Origin: MRBY01 sp943371005
GTDB taxonomy: Bacteria; Cyanobacteriota; Cyanobacteriia; Cyanobacteriales; MRBY01
Reading direction: 5' to 3'
Assembly: GCA_943371005.1 (NCBI GenBank)
Contig: CALRTB020000004.1
Span: 1 to 64,000 of the forward strand
DNA length: 64,000 nucleotides
The notes below the pieces were generated by a model. It searched no databases, was not told the origin of the DNA, and saw nothing but the letters and a program-made list of their open reading frames with translations. Positions 25,025 to 34,762 of this stretch are shown in pieces. The position numbers and the translations under genes are program-made. Every line of letters begins with the position of its first letter. Within the stretch, counting starts at the first letter, position 1.

Positions 25025-25052
25025 TTGGTTAACTTGACGGACACGGTATAAT
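25025..25052 (+). promoter_or_regulatory. rpmH: Probable rpmH promoter
   Basis: TTGGTT (25025-25030) and a perfect TATAAT (25047-25052) are 16 bases apart and about 95 bases before the rpmH start. The TTGACG at 25034 is too close to TATAAT to be the -35 element. Confidence 0.5.
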
Positions 25053-25146
25053 TAGAGACTGTCATTTTCTAATTTTTTCGGCAAGGCGGCGATCGCCTCC
25101 GAAGAGAGCACCTATTTTCAAAGGAATATAAGGAGGACTTCCATCC

Positions 25147-25284
25147 ATGACTAAACGGACCCTAGGCGGCACCGTCCGCAAACAAAAACGTACTTCTGGT
25201 TTTCGGGCTCGTATGCGCAGCCACACCGGCCAAAATGTTATCCGCGCCCGCAGAAAAAAAGGCCGTCATCGCCTTACTGTTTAA
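25147..25284 (+). CDS. rpmH: 50S ribosomal protein L34
   Basis: A 45-residue basic protein, MTKRTLGGTVRKQKRTSGFR followed by RMRSHTGQNVIRARRKKGR, the standard L34 sequence. AAGGAGGA lies about 9 bases upstream. It is the first gene of the conserved rpmH-rnpA-yidC group. Confidence 0.95.
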   Translation: MTKRTLGGTVRKQKRTSGFRARMRSHTGQNVIRARRKKGRHRLTV

Positions 25285-25347
25285 TCCAGAGCGCAAACCA
25301 TTATTTTGGTGAGGGGACTTGCTGTCTACCTCACTCTCATTTTCTTT

Positions 25348-25698
25348 GTGGGACTGCCAAAAGTACACCGTCTAAAACACTGGCGCGATTTTAAAACGAT
25401 CTACAGTCAAGGGAAACGCTTTCGAGGTGAAGCCCTAGCAATCATTCTCTTGCCTCAGCCAGCGGCCCCAACCAAAATTGGCATCAGCATCAGCCGCAAA
25501 GTCAGTAAAAAAGCAGTGGTTCGGAATTTAATTAAACGCCGTATTCGCCACGCCTGTCGCACGCTACTGCCCCAGATTCAACCCGGTTGGCACATCGTTA
25601 TTGCTGTGCGGTACAACGCCAGAGAATGCGAATATGAGCATTTTTTGCAAGAATTAAAAAGATTACTCATCCAAGCCGAGGTATTCCATGGGCATTAA
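25348..25698 (+). CDS. rnpA: Ribonuclease P protein component
   Basis: A 116-residue basic protein that helps RNase P RNA mature tRNA 5' ends. The conserved RNR motif region reads KKAVVRNLIKRRIRHACR, and the N-terminal block is LPKVHRLKHWRDFKTIYSQGKRF. GTG 25348 is preferred since family members begin MGLPK; in-frame starts at 25306 and 25309 would add a non-conserved hydrophobic leader. It overlaps the PH-domain gene by 11 bases. Confidence 0.9.
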   Translation: MGLPKVHRLKHWRDFKTIYSQGKRFRGEALAIILLPQPAAPTKIGISISRKVSKKAVVRNLIKRRIRHACRTLLPQIQPGWHIVIAVRYNARECEYEHFLQELKRLLIQAEVFHGH

Positions 25699-26080
25699 AG
25701 AAGACGTGATTTACGAAGGAGGCCCCCACGTTGGGGATCTAATTTTCAATATTTTGCTGGGATTCACGGTGATCTGTTTGCCGCTAACTGTCGGAGCGAT
25801 TGTCCGGGCTTTGTGGCTGCGCTATCGCATTACCAGCCGGCGCATCTCGATTACTGGAGGCTGGCAGGGGCGCGATCGCACCGATATTATTTACAGCGAA
25901 GTTAGAAAAATCGTCAAGATTCCCCGGGGATTCGGTCTTTGGGGTGACCTGATTGTGACTCTCCAGGATGGTAGCCGCCTAGAGTTGCGCTCTATGCCCA
26001 ACTTCCGCGAGATCTACAGTCACATTGCCGAAAAAGCAGCAGACCGCACCGGGGTTCCCCTAGAGGCGATCGCCGCCTAA
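25688..26080 (+). CDS. Membrane-associated bacterial PH-domain protein
   Basis: A 130-residue protein with a hydrophobic segment (about residues 17-42) followed by a bPH2-like domain (YRITSRRISITGGWQGRDRTDIIYSEVRKIV...LQDGSRLELRSM). Its position between rnpA and yidC is conserved in cyanobacteria, which suggests a link to membrane protein insertion, but no function is proven. Confidence 0.82.
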   Translation: MGIKEDVIYEGGPHVGDLIFNILLGFTVICLPLTVGAIVRALWLRYRITSRRISITGGWQGRDRTDIIYSEVRKIVKIPRGFGLWGDLIVTLQDGSRLELRSMPNFREIYSHIAEKAADRTGVPLEAIAA

Positions 26081-26255
26081 GCGCAGATAAAAAATTATCG
26101 ATTATTTTCTGGGTGAAATCCCAGTGGTTAGTCGGGAGAGACGCGACCCCTAATCCCATTTCTCCCATCGCTTTTTTAGAGAAACCATTAAAAATAAGAA
26201 CTAAACCCGATAAACTAACCCTTAAACAACTCATAGCTAGACGAACTTCAGACGC

Positions 26256-27422
26256 ATGGATTTTGGGATCGGATTTTTATCAAACAACGTGATGTTGCCA
26301 ATCCTAGATTTTTTCTATGGCATTGTGCCGAGCTACGGCTTCGCAATCATCGCCCTGACCCTCGTGATTCGATTTGCCGTTTATCCCCTAAGCGCCAAAT
26401 CGATCCGCAGCATGAGACGCACGAAGATTACCCAACCCCTAATGCAAAAACGGGTAAAGGAAATCCAAGAGCGCTACAAAAATGACCCGGCAAAGCAGCA
26501 AGCCGCGATGTCAGAGGTCTATAAAGAATTTGGGAACCCCCTCGCTGGTTGTTTACCGATTCTATTGCAGATGCCCATCCTCTTCGCCCTCTTCGCAACC
26601 CTGCGGGGATCGCCATTTGCCAACATCAACTACACTGCGAATCTGCAAATTCTCCCCAGCGAGAAAATGGAGCAGGTACAGCCCCAGGCGGTCAATGTAA
26701 AAACCCAAAATGTTTATTTTGATAGCGGTATCCATTACCCGATTACCCTATCTTTGCCCGTAGGTAACAAAATTGGCGTCGGAGACACAACTCAATTTGT
26801 TCTCCAGAGTGACTCCGGGAAAGACTTTTCTGCCCTGGCTGCTGAATATCCGGACAATAATCTCCAGCCCAGCTTTGAAATTACCAAAGGTCAAGAACGG
26901 GTAGAGATTCAACCCGATGGCACCCTCGTGGCCCTTGCACCTGGGGATGTGAGCGTCCAGGTCACTGTACCGGGGATCGCCGCCAATAAAGGATTTCTCT
27001 TCATTGAAGCCCTGGGCCGCATTGGCGTAAATGGTGATGATGGCATCCACTGGGATATCCTCGGCATGGTGCTGTTTTTTGGGGTGAGCCTTTACATTAA
27101 CCAGACCATTTCTGGGGGCGCTCCCAGCAGCAACAACAACAGCGGTGGCGATCAACAGCAGCAAGCCCAACAAACGGTGAACAAAATTACGCCGTTGATT
27201 TTCTCAGGGATGTTCTTGTTTTTCCCGTTACCGGCTGGGGTATTGATGTACATGACGATCGCCAACGCGTTCCAAACAGTACAGACGTTTATCCTCACGA
27301 AGGAGCCTTTACCAGAAAATCTCCAGAAACTGGTGGATGAGCAGGAAAAGTCAGAGAAAGGGCGCGACAAGCTCCCCTTTGAGCGCAAAGGTAGTAAGAA
27401 AAAAGAGAAAACTTCAGGTTAA
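26256..27422 (+). CDS. yidC: Membrane protein insertase YidC/Alb3
   Basis: A 388-residue insertase for thylakoid and plasma membranes. The core shows TM1 (FAIIALTLVIRFAVYPLS), the cytoplasmic loop with KEIQERYKNDPAKQQ, and the later helices ending in the basic tail KGSKKKEKTSG. An insert of about 110 residues between the second and third core helices includes a beta-rich Ig-like piece (EIQPDGTLVALAPGDVSVQ). There is no large periplasmic P1 domain of the E. coli type. It is followed by jag after 6 bases. Confidence 0.92.
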   Translation: MDFGIGFLSNNVMLPILDFFYGIVPSYGFAIIALTLVIRFAVYPLSAKSIRSMRRTKITQPLMQKRVKEIQERYKNDPAKQQAAMSEVYKEFGNPLAGCLPILLQMPILFALFATLRGSPFANINYTANLQILPSEKMEQVQPQAVNVKTQNVYFDSGIHYPITLSLPVGNKIGVGDTTQFVLQSDSGKDFSALAAEYPDNNLQPSFEITKGQERVEIQPDGTLVALAPGDVSVQVTVPGIAANKGFLFIEALGRIGVNGDDGIHWDILGMVLFFGVSLYINQTISGGAPSSNNNSGGDQQQQAQQTVNKITPLIFSGMFLFFPLPAGVLMYMTIANAFQTVQTFILTKEPLPENLQKLVDEQEKSEKGRDKLPFERKGSKKKEKTSG

Positions 27423-27428
27423 GGCTAG

Positions 27429-27920
27429 ATGAACGAGACCAAAATCCAACAGGGTGAAACCTGGCTGGCGACACTGCTTGAGTTGATGGCGCTTCCGGCT
27501 CCGGTCACTGCGACGGTGAAACAAGGTATTGATGGAGAAGATTCTCTCTGGTTGACCATTGATCACCAAGCACTCTCTGAGGCCCAGCAGGAAAAATTAA
27601 TTGGCGATCGCGGTCACTTAATTGATGCGATGCAATATTTAGCCAACATTACCTTAAACCACGATCTACCGAAGGAGGAGCAATACCCCCTCACGGTGGA
27701 TCTAGGGGGCTACCGTGAAAATCGCCTGAATGAACTTAAGGCGATCGCCGCTGAGATTGCCCTCCGGGTGCAGGCTACCGGGGAAGCGGAAGCGATTGAC
27801 GATTTATCTTCGGCAGAACGGCGGCAAATGCACGGCTTTTTTAAGGAATTCCCCCTCCTAAAAACCGAAAGTAAAGGCCAAGAGCCCCACCGCCAACTCA
27901 TTGTGCAATTGGCCCAATAA
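27429..27920 (+). CDS. jag: Jag/KhpB-like R3H-domain RNA-binding protein
   Basis: A 163-residue protein: a KH-like region (DRGHLIDAMQYLANITLN) and a C-terminal R3H domain with LSSAERRQMHGFFKEFP. Jag/KhpB binds RNA and commonly lies beside yidC. The N-terminal Jag-N domain is replaced by a short acidic segment, as in other cyanobacteria. Confidence 0.85.
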   Translation: MNETKIQQGETWLATLLELMALPAPVTATVKQGIDGEDSLWLTIDHQALSEAQQEKLIGDRGHLIDAMQYLANITLNHDLPKEEQYPLTVDLGGYRENRLNELKAIAAEIALRVQATGEAEAIDDLSSAERRQMHGFFKEFPLLKTESKGQEPHRQLIVQLAQ

Positions 27921-28032
27921 TGGGTTTTCACCCTAAATATTTCCCAAGAGGCGGGCTTTGTCCCGTCTTTTTCGTGGGAATTTTACGGTAGGATGGGGCT
28001 GATCAATGCCGCGTCATCGGAGGTTTGAGGTG

Positions 28033-28533
28033 ATGGATCGGATTTTTATTCCCCGACTGTTGAAAGCCCCCCAACAGCAGGAGCAATTTGCTTTTGCGGA
28101 AACCCTAGCGGATTTGGAGACCTTGACCCCGGTGCGGGGTGAAATGGCGATCGCCCACCGCCAAACCTACCTCGAAGTTACAGCCCAGGCCGAAACGATC
28201 GTGACCCTCACCTGCGATCGCTGCCTCCAGCATTACAACACCCGCCTCACCATCGACCGCACCGAACTGATTTGGCTCCAGAACAACCTTGGCGAAGATC
28301 TCCCCGCAGAACGGGAAGTCAGCCTCGAAGATTTGGATGAATCCTTAGATCCCCACGGCTACTTTGAACCCGAAACCTGGCTTTATGAACAATTCTGTTT
28401 AGAAATGCCCCTGCGGAAGGTCTGCGATCCCCAACGTTGTCCTGGGGCAGAAACCAGCCAAGACGACGCTGCTCCCCAAATTGATGCTCGTTGGGCTAAG
28501 TTGGCTGACCTCAAGCAGCAGCTCTCTTCCTAG
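28033..28533 (+). CDS. YceD/DUF177 family protein
   Basis: A 166-residue protein starting MDRIFIPRLLKAP, with LTCDRCLQHYNTRL and RKVCDPQRCPGAE, the two cysteine pairs of the YceD family. Relatives act in 23S rRNA accumulation and ribosome assembly (usually beside rpmF). ATG 28033 with GGAGG about 9 bases upstream is preferred over ATG 28006. Confidence 0.82.
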   Translation: MDRIFIPRLLKAPQQQEQFAFAETLADLETLTPVRGEMAIAHRQTYLEVTAQAETIVTLTCDRCLQHYNTRLTIDRTELIWLQNNLGEDLPAEREVSLEDLDESLDPHGYFEPETWLYEQFCLEMPLRKVCDPQRCPGAETSQDDAAPQIDARWAKLADLKQQLSS

Positions 28534-28635
28534 GCACGGAAGACGTCGCGTAAGGTTGATCACCCTTGGTATTTAAGCAATTTCCCCCTAAGCTTAAATA
28601 TTAATGAATTGCCCTGTGCTGAAAGCGCTTTACCT

Positions 28636-30132
28636 ATGACCTTCCGCGAAGAATTTAGCCTCCTTCTCCGTGCCTGTTATCCCTTGCTTTATATTCCCAC
28701 CCTCGAAGAAGAGCGGGTTGAAGGGGCGATCGCCCAATGTGCCGCCACCCTCGGACAGCGGACAGTCTACACTTGGGATTTTGTGGATGGCTACCAGGAC
28801 AACCCCAACAACACTGGCTTTGGTAAACGGAATCCGCTCCAGGCCCTCGAATTTATTGAAAAACTCCCTCCGAATATTGGTGGTATCTTCATCCTGCGAG
28901 ATTTTCAGCGGTTCCTCGAAGACATTGCAATCGCCCGGAAACTGCGCAACCTGGCCCGTCGTCTCAAGGCAGAACCGAAAAATATCGTGATTGTGGCCCC
29001 AGAGATAAAAATTCCGGCGGATCTAGCGGAAGTGCTCACCATCGTGAAATTTCCCCTGCCCACCGCGAATGAAATCCGTACCGAAATTGAACGCCTCCTC
29101 CAGGGCGTGGGCCAAACCCCCGAAGCTCAACTGCTCAATGAGTTAGTCCGAGCTGCCCAGGGACTTTCCCTCGAACGGATTCGCCGTGTCCTCACCCTGA
29201 GCCTGGCGAACCATGGCCAAATCCAAGCAGAAGACGTAGAACTCATCCTCGCTGAAAAGCGCCAGTCTATCCGCCAAACGCAAATTTTAGATTTCTATCC
29301 GGCCACCGAGCAAATTTCTGACATTGGCGGCCTTGATCGCTTGAAGGAATGGTTATTGCGTCGGGGAGGGGCATTCAGTGAAAAAGCACGGGAATATGGT
29401 CTACCCCACCCACGGGGACTGTTGCTAGTAGGTATCCAAGGCACGGGGAAATCTCTCACCGCCAAGGCGATCGCCCACCATTGGCATCTACCCCTCCTGC
29501 GTCTCGATGTGGGGCGTCTCTTTGCGGGCTTAGTGGGTGAATCTGAATCCCGCACTCGACAAATGATCCAACTAGCAGAAGCCCTCGCTCCTTGTATTCT
29601 CTGGATTGATGAAATTGACAAAGCCTTTGCCGGAGCCGATGGGGGAGGCGACGGGGGGACGACTAGCCGTGTCTTTGGGACTTTTATCACCTGGCTGGCA
29701 GAAAAACAAAGCCCTGTTTTTGTGGTGGCTACGGCCAATAAAATCCACACCCTGCCCCCGGAAATGCTCCGGAAAGGCCGCTTTGATGAAATCTTTTTTG
29801 TGGGCTTACCCAGCCAGGCAGAACGAGAAGCGATCTTTAATGTGCATCTTTCTCGCCTCCGGCCCCATAACCTCAAAAACTACGATGTAAAGCGTTTGGC
29901 CTACGAAACACCCGATTTTTCTGGGGCTGAAATTGAACAAACCTTGGTCGAGGCCATGCACCTGGGCTTTAGTCAAAATCGAGACTTTGCCACCGACGAT
30001 ATTTTAGAAGCCGCGAGCCAAATCATTCCCCTGGCACGCACCGCGAAAGAGCAAATCGAATTTTTGCAACATTGGGCGACCTCTGGGAAGGCCCGCCTGG
30101 CCTCGCGACAACAAAATTTTTTGAACCCCTAA
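28636..30132 (+). CDS. ycf46: AAA ATPase Ycf46
   Basis: A 498-residue AAA protein like chloroplast Ycf46 and Synechocystis Slr0374. The N-terminal non-ATPase region is followed by Walker A (GIQGTGKSLTAKAIA), Walker B (CILWIDEIDKAF) and the arginine-finger segment (GRFDEIFFVGLP). Slr0374 has been linked to the carbon dioxide response. ATG 28636 gives the family length; an ATG at 28609 would add nine residues. Confidence 0.9.
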   Translation: MTFREEFSLLLRACYPLLYIPTLEEERVEGAIAQCAATLGQRTVYTWDFVDGYQDNPNNTGFGKRNPLQALEFIEKLPPNIGGIFILRDFQRFLEDIAIARKLRNLARRLKAEPKNIVIVAPEIKIPADLAEVLTIVKFPLPTANEIRTEIERLLQGVGQTPEAQLLNELVRAAQGLSLERIRRVLTLSLANHGQIQAEDVELILAEKRQSIRQTQILDFYPATEQISDIGGLDRLKEWLLRRGGAFSEKAREYGLPHPRGLLLVGIQGTGKSLTAKAIAHHWHLPLLRLDVGRLFAGLVGESESRTRQMIQLAEALAPCILWIDEIDKAFAGADGGGDGGTTSRVFGTFITWLAEKQSPVFVVATANKIHTLPPEMLRKGRFDEIFFVGLPSQAEREAIFNVHLSRLRPHNLKNYDVKRLAYETPDFSGAEIEQTLVEAMHLGFSQNRDFATDDILEAASQIIPLARTAKEQIEFLQHWATSGKARLASRQQNFLNP

Positions 30133-30214
30133 GACCCTGGGAATGGTCAATTATAATGCTTCTTATGGGCCGTGCCTTTGATGTTGTTGGTGTCCCGGTC
30201 AGAGAGCAGATTTT

Positions 30215-30724
30215 ATGAATATTTCCAATCTTTTTCAATTTATTCTTGGTTTTATCCTTGGGGTATTTCTGTTGGCGGTGGGCAGTGTTGGAGCTGCTTA
30301 CTATTTCTTTAATCGCATGGCTGCGGCCCCACCTAAACCGGTGTTTTCCGAGACCGTTGCTGATCCCCCAGCAACCGATCCGGCATCACCTCAATCCCAA
30401 GCGACTGAGCCTGAACCCGCTGCCAATGCTGCTAATGAGACCCCAGAGGCAACGACCACTGCAGCCGAGACCGAAGCAGAGGAAACGCCAGAGCCGGAAG
30501 CTGCTGAAACATCGACGGATGGCTATAAAGCGACGGTCACTTGGTCGAATGGCTTGAGTTTACGGGCAGAACCATCCCAGGATTCCGCTCGCTTGGGAGG
30601 GATTGACTACAATTCTGAGGTCACGGTGCTAGGCATGAGTGATGATCAAGGGTGGCAACAAATTCGCCTAGAAAACGGCACAGAAGCTTGGGTGAAGGCG
30701 GGTAACCTGCAAAAAGTCAATTAA
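30215..30724 (+). CDS. Membrane-anchored SH3-domain protein
   Basis: A 169-residue protein with one N-terminal membrane helix (about 7-33), a linker of about 65 residues rich in Pro, Glu, Ala and Thr, and a C-terminal bacterial SH3 domain (LSLRAEPSQDSARLGGIDYNS...WVKAGNLQKV). It probably binds peptidoglycan or another surface ligand in the periplasm. It stands alone. Confidence 0.8.
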   Translation: MNISNLFQFILGFILGVFLLAVGSVGAAYYFFNRMAAAPPKPVFSETVADPPATDPASPQSQATEPEPAANAANETPEATTTAAETEAEETPEPEAAETSTDGYKATVTWSNGLSLRAEPSQDSARLGGIDYNSEVTVLGMSDDQGWQQIRLENGTEAWVKAGNLQKVN

Positions 30725-30913
30725 ATTAAGCGCCATTGTCTAAAACAGCGAGGGCGATCGCCAAGACAAAAATCAATTAAAAATAACAGAAAAACGACGC
30801 ATTTTGATGTTTTGCTTGCCTTAGTCAAGAATCATATCGTTTGATTGATATTAGACAGACAGTGTTATTACGATTAATGGACATAGAGTTTTTAATTGAA
30901 TTTTCTGAGTGTG

Positions 30914-33900
30914 ATGCTGTTTCAGTTCCAAAAAACACTCAATAAAGTTGTATCCAAGCTCCTTAATTTAAAGGTGGAGTACCCTTGGTTATTGCTGGCC
31001 TTGATCGTCGCTAGCTACCTAGGCAATTACTTTAAATTAAGCTTGTTTTTTGGCATTGATTTTTTATTTGGCTCCATCGCAGTTTGGATAATTCTGTTTT
31101 TTTATGGGCCTTTTTGGGCGATTATTGCCGGGGCGATCGCCAGCCTACATACCTTATTTATTTGGCACCATCCCTATGCCATGGTGATTTTTGTCGGTGA
31201 AGTGCTTTTTGTCAGCTTTTTTTGGCAAAAAAAACGCCGCAATATCAATATTACTTTTTATGATGCAATTTATTGGTTGACAATCGGTGTTTTTCTGATT
31301 TTCGGCATTTATCTTTTCGTCTTGAAAATGGATGTTCAAGCCGTAACAACCGTTGCTTTAAAACAATTTGTCAATGGGATTTTTAATGCTGAAATTGCGA
31401 GCTTAATTGTTAACTATCTACCCCTTTTACAGCGGGTAATTCCCAAACGCTACCGACGTGAAAATTCACTCCAAAAAATTGCCTTTGATGTACTACTGGC
31501 CTTTGTGGTGTTTCCTATTTTGACGTTGATGATTTTAAATGCCCAAGCCAGATTTGAGGCGATCAAACAGGAAATCCACGATGTTTTAGTTACATCTAGC
31601 CAATCGCTAACGGCCGAATTAAAACTTTGGGAAACTGCTTATTTAGAGGCAAGCCAATATGCGATCAACAGTATTGCTAAGGATGGTCTACCAGTAGATA
31701 GACTTGATAATGTCCTCAGGGGTCTACAAAGGGTTTATCCAGAATTGGCCTATATTGAAGTGTTTGATGCGGCAAATAATTCAGTGCTTTCTCTCGATGG
31801 CCGCTCTGATGTGATATCCCAGAAAGTGAGTGGAGAAATAAATCAGTCAATCCAAAACTATCGCCAAAATAGCCAGTTTTTACAAAATGGTGTTGTTGCA
31901 GCAATTCACAAAGACCAAGAGCATTTACATATTGATTATCTGTTACAAATTCCGGGGGATTTAGGGTCATTTTATCTTGATGTTGATGTTGATTTTCTAG
32001 CGGATTTTTTGCGGCGAAAGTTGCAAGCGGTGCAACAATATCCCCTCCGGGCGATCGCCACAACTCAGGCAAATGATTTAGTGATTGCAGATTCTGCCCA
32101 ACAGATCCCTGCGGGGGATGCTTGGGTTTGGTACAACGAACGGGATAACCAACCTCTCCTGAGTCAAACATTTATTTCCCTACCGAAGACTGTCATCGGC
32201 AAATCGGCGATCGCCCGTTGGCAAGAGTCCTTTGGGGTCATTATCCAGCCCCTAGAAGAGACTCGATTTCCGGCCCAGTTATGGCTGACCCTGGGACTGG
32301 CGGAGGACATGGATGCCCTCGAAAGTTACTACATTCGGAGTCTGGCGATTGTCTTGATTTTGCTGTTGGTGGCAGTGGTGACCGCAGAAAAAATGAGTCG
32401 CTGGCTGACGGCACCGCTGAATCAACTGAGCGCGATGACCGCAGATATTCAACAGGAACTTCGGCAGGAAGCACCAATCCCCCCGCTTAGAAGTTATATC
32501 AGTGAGTTTAATCGCCTGAGCCAAAACTTTGAGGTGATGCTCAATACCCTACGGCAACAATTCCAGTCGATCCAGGCGACAACCCTCAACCTCGAAGAAC
32601 AGGTCGAAACCAGAACCAAAGCACTCTCGGAGGAAGTACAACAGCGGGAACTGATTGAACAGCAATTGCGGCAGAGTGAAGAACGCTACGAGTTGGCGAT
32701 CGCCGCCACCAATGACGGTATTTGGGATTGGGATCTACGCTCGGATCAAGTTTATCGGTCCCGGTCTTGGTTTCGCCTTTTGGGCTATGAAGAAGTCAAC
32801 TTACGGCCTCAGATTACGGGTCGCCGGATGTGGGCCGATCTCGTTCATCCCGATGACCTAGCCCAGGCCCAGGCCGCCATGACAAACCATCTCCAAGGAC
32901 TCACCGAAAGTTACCAAAACGTCCATCGTCTGCGCCATTGTGATGGCCAATACCGGTGGATTTCGAGTAAGGCGAAGTGCCTCAAAGACGACCAAGGCAA
33001 CCCCTACCGCATCGTTGGCACAATCACTGACATTACAGACAAAGTAGAGGCCGAAATCCAACTCAAGCTCGCCAAGGAAGATGCAGAACAAGCCAACCGT
33101 GCCAAGAGCGAGTTTCTGGCGACCATGAGCCACGAGATCCGGACACCGATGAATGCCGTCATTGGGATGGCGGAACTCCTCAGGGATACAGATCTCACCG
33201 CCCAACAACAGGAATTTATCGACATTATTCGTAACAGTGGCAGTAATCTCCTCGCGATCATCAACGATATTCTGGATTTCTCGAAAATTGAATCGGGAAA
33301 ATTTGAGCTAGAACTGCAGCCTTTTAACCTGCAAACCTGTCTGGAAAACTGTTTGGATTTGATGTCTACCCGGGCGATCGCCAAACCCATTTATCTGAGC
33401 TACATCCTTGATCCCGATGTGCCCCACTGCCTAACGGGGGATGTGACACGCTTTCAACAAATCCTGCTCAATCTCTTGGGCAATGCCGTCAAATTTACCA
33501 ATCGCGGTGATGTGTCCCTCTGGGTGCAAAAAGTCCCCGCAGCGAATTTTGAAGCAGATCAAGTATGTCTGCGATTTGCGATCCTAGATACAGGGATCGG
33601 CATTCCGGCACAGCAGATGACTCGGTTGTTTCAACCCTTTAGCCAGGGGGACGCTTCCACCTCGCGCCGCTATGGTGGCACAGGTTTGGGCCTCGTGATT
33701 AGCAAACGACTGGTGGAGTTGATGGGAGGCCAACTTTGGGTCGAAAGTGGGGGGATCACAGCGGGTCAATTTCCCCAGGAGATGTCCCTCGATCCGCCGA
33801 AAATTTTTCAATCTGTGGCACGACAAACGGTCTTTTATGCGCAAATTCCCTTTACCGTTGCGTCGGTTTCCCCGAAGGAAATCACCCTCCATGAACTGCC

Positions 33901-34756
33901 GCCTCAACTCCAGGAGAAAAAGCTACTGATCCTGCATCCGAGTCCGCTATTTGCCCAAAGCATCTCCCATCTATTGGCGGCAACTGGGGCAGCGGTTTCC
34001 CACACAACTATGGCTTCAGGTGCCTTGGATATCTTAAATAAACGTCCCATTGATCTTTTGATTATGGAAATGGAAACGGATCTTGTTTCCGCAGATTTTT
34101 TCCGACAGGTTAAGCAATCGAGTCAAAATCCTGATCTGGCAATTGTGGCGATCGCCCCGCCCCTCAGTACTTCCGGATCGACCAATCATGCCGCCATCTC
34201 CCAGCAGTTACAATTACGTCAACCCATCAAACAAGAGGCCCTCTACCATTGCTTGTCTTTGGCCTTCGTCGAAGCCCTCCCCACTACGGCCATGGAGCTT
34301 TCTTCTCCCTTCGATGAAACCTTGGGGCAAGCCTATCCCCTCAAAATTCTGTTGGCAGAAGATAATATTGTGAACCAAAAAGTTGCCCTCAATATTTTGG
34401 CCCGCCTCGGCTATGGTGTAGAGGTGGCGACCAATGGCATCGAAGTCCTGAACCGTTTACAAAGCGATAACTATGATGTCATTTTGATGGATGTGCAAAT
34501 GCCTTCTATGGATGGCCTCGAAGCTACCAGACAGATCCGCCAGCGTTATGCTCGGTCGCCGCAGTCCCAGAGGAAGCATCCTTGGATTATTGCTATGACC
34601 GCCAATGCGATGCAAGGCGATCGCCAAATCTGTCTAGAGGCGGGGATGGATGATTACCTGAGTAAACCAATTCAGGTGAAAAAACTCCTCCATGCCCTGA
34701 AGGTCGCCTACCACTACCACCAGTCTCTCTCCACTACCAAGCCTTCTTCTAATTAA
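30914..34756 (+). CDS. Hybrid sensor histidine kinase (membrane sensor-HAMP-PAS-HisKA-HATPase-REC-like-REC)
   Basis: About 1280 residues. A hydrophobic N-terminal block of several helices (about 20-190) is followed by an extracytoplasmic sensor (about 200-470), a further helix, HAMP (about 493-549), a coiled linker, PAS/PAC (592-714), HisKA with H740 (TMSHEIRTPMN) and HATPase (846-943; GNAVKFTNRGD, DTGIGIP, GGTGLGLVIS). A receiver-like domain follows (1005-1110) with IMEMETD where the phospho-Asp should be, so it is probably inactive. The last domain is a normal receiver with D1193 (ILMDVQMPSMDG). TTG 30896 is an alternative start. The Hpt gene follows after 6 bases. The signal is unknown. 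Confidence 0.85.
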   Translation: MLFQFQKTLNKVVSKLLNLKVEYPWLLLALIVASYLGNYFKLSLFFGIDFLFGSIAVWIILFFYGPFWAIIAGAIASLHTLFIWHHPYAMVIFVGEVLFVSFFWQKKRRNINITFYDAIYWLTIGVFLIFGIYLFVLKMDVQAVTTVALKQFVNGIFNAEIASLIVNYLPLLQRVIPKRYRRENSLQKIAFDVLLAFVVFPILTLMILNAQARFEAIKQEIHDVLVTSSQSLTAELKLWETAYLEASQYAINSIAKDGLPVDRLDNVLRGLQRVYPELAYIEVFDAANNSVLSLDGRSDVISQKVSGEINQSIQNYRQNSQFLQNGVVAAIHKDQEHLHIDYLLQIPGDLGSFYLDVDVDFLADFLRRKLQAVQQYPLRAIATTQANDLVIADSAQQIPAGDAWVWYNERDNQPLLSQTFISLPKTVIGKSAIARWQESFGVIIQPLEETRFPAQLWLTLGLAEDMDALESYYIRSLAIVLILLLVAVVTAEKMSRWLTAPLNQLSAMTADIQQELRQEAPIPPLRSYISEFNRLSQNFEVMLNTLRQQFQSIQATTLNLEEQVETRTKALSEEVQQRELIEQQLRQSEERYELAIAATNDGIWDWDLRSDQVYRSRSWFRLLGYEEVNLRPQITGRRMWADLVHPDDLAQAQAAMTNHLQGLTESYQNVHRLRHCDGQYRWISSKAKCLKDDQGNPYRIVGTITDITDKVEAEIQLKLAKEDAEQANRAKSEFLATMSHEIRTPMNAVIGMAELLRDTDLTAQQQEFIDIIRNSGSNLLAIINDILDFSKIESGKFELELQPFNLQTCLENCLDLMSTRAIAKPIYLSYILDPDVPHCLTGDVTRFQQILLNLLGNAVKFTNRGDVSLWVQKVPAANFEADQVCLRFAILDTGIGIPAQQMTRLFQPFSQGDASTSRRYGGTGLGLVISKRLVELMGGQLWVESGGITAGQFPQEMSLDPPKIFQSVARQTVFYAQIPFTVASVSPKEITLHELPPQLQEKKLLILHPSPLFAQSISHLLAATGAAVSHTTMASGALDILNKRPIDLLIMEMETDLVSADFFRQVKQSSQNPDLAIVAIAPPLSTSGSTNHAAISQQLQLRQPIKQEALYHCLSLAFVEALPTTAMELSSPFDETLGQAYPLKILLAEDNIVNQKVALNILARLGYGVEVATNGIEVLNRLQSDNYDVILMDVQMPSMDGLEATRQIRQRYARSPQSQRKHPWIIAMTANAMQGDRQICLEAGMDDYLSKPIQVKKLLHALKVAYHYHQSLSTTKPSSN

Positions 34757-34762
34757 AAATCT

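Noticed and set aside
25034..25052. TTGACG with TATAAT as the rpmH promoter pair
   Set aside because: Only 7 bases separate them; TTGGTT at 25025 gives a normal 16-base spacing.
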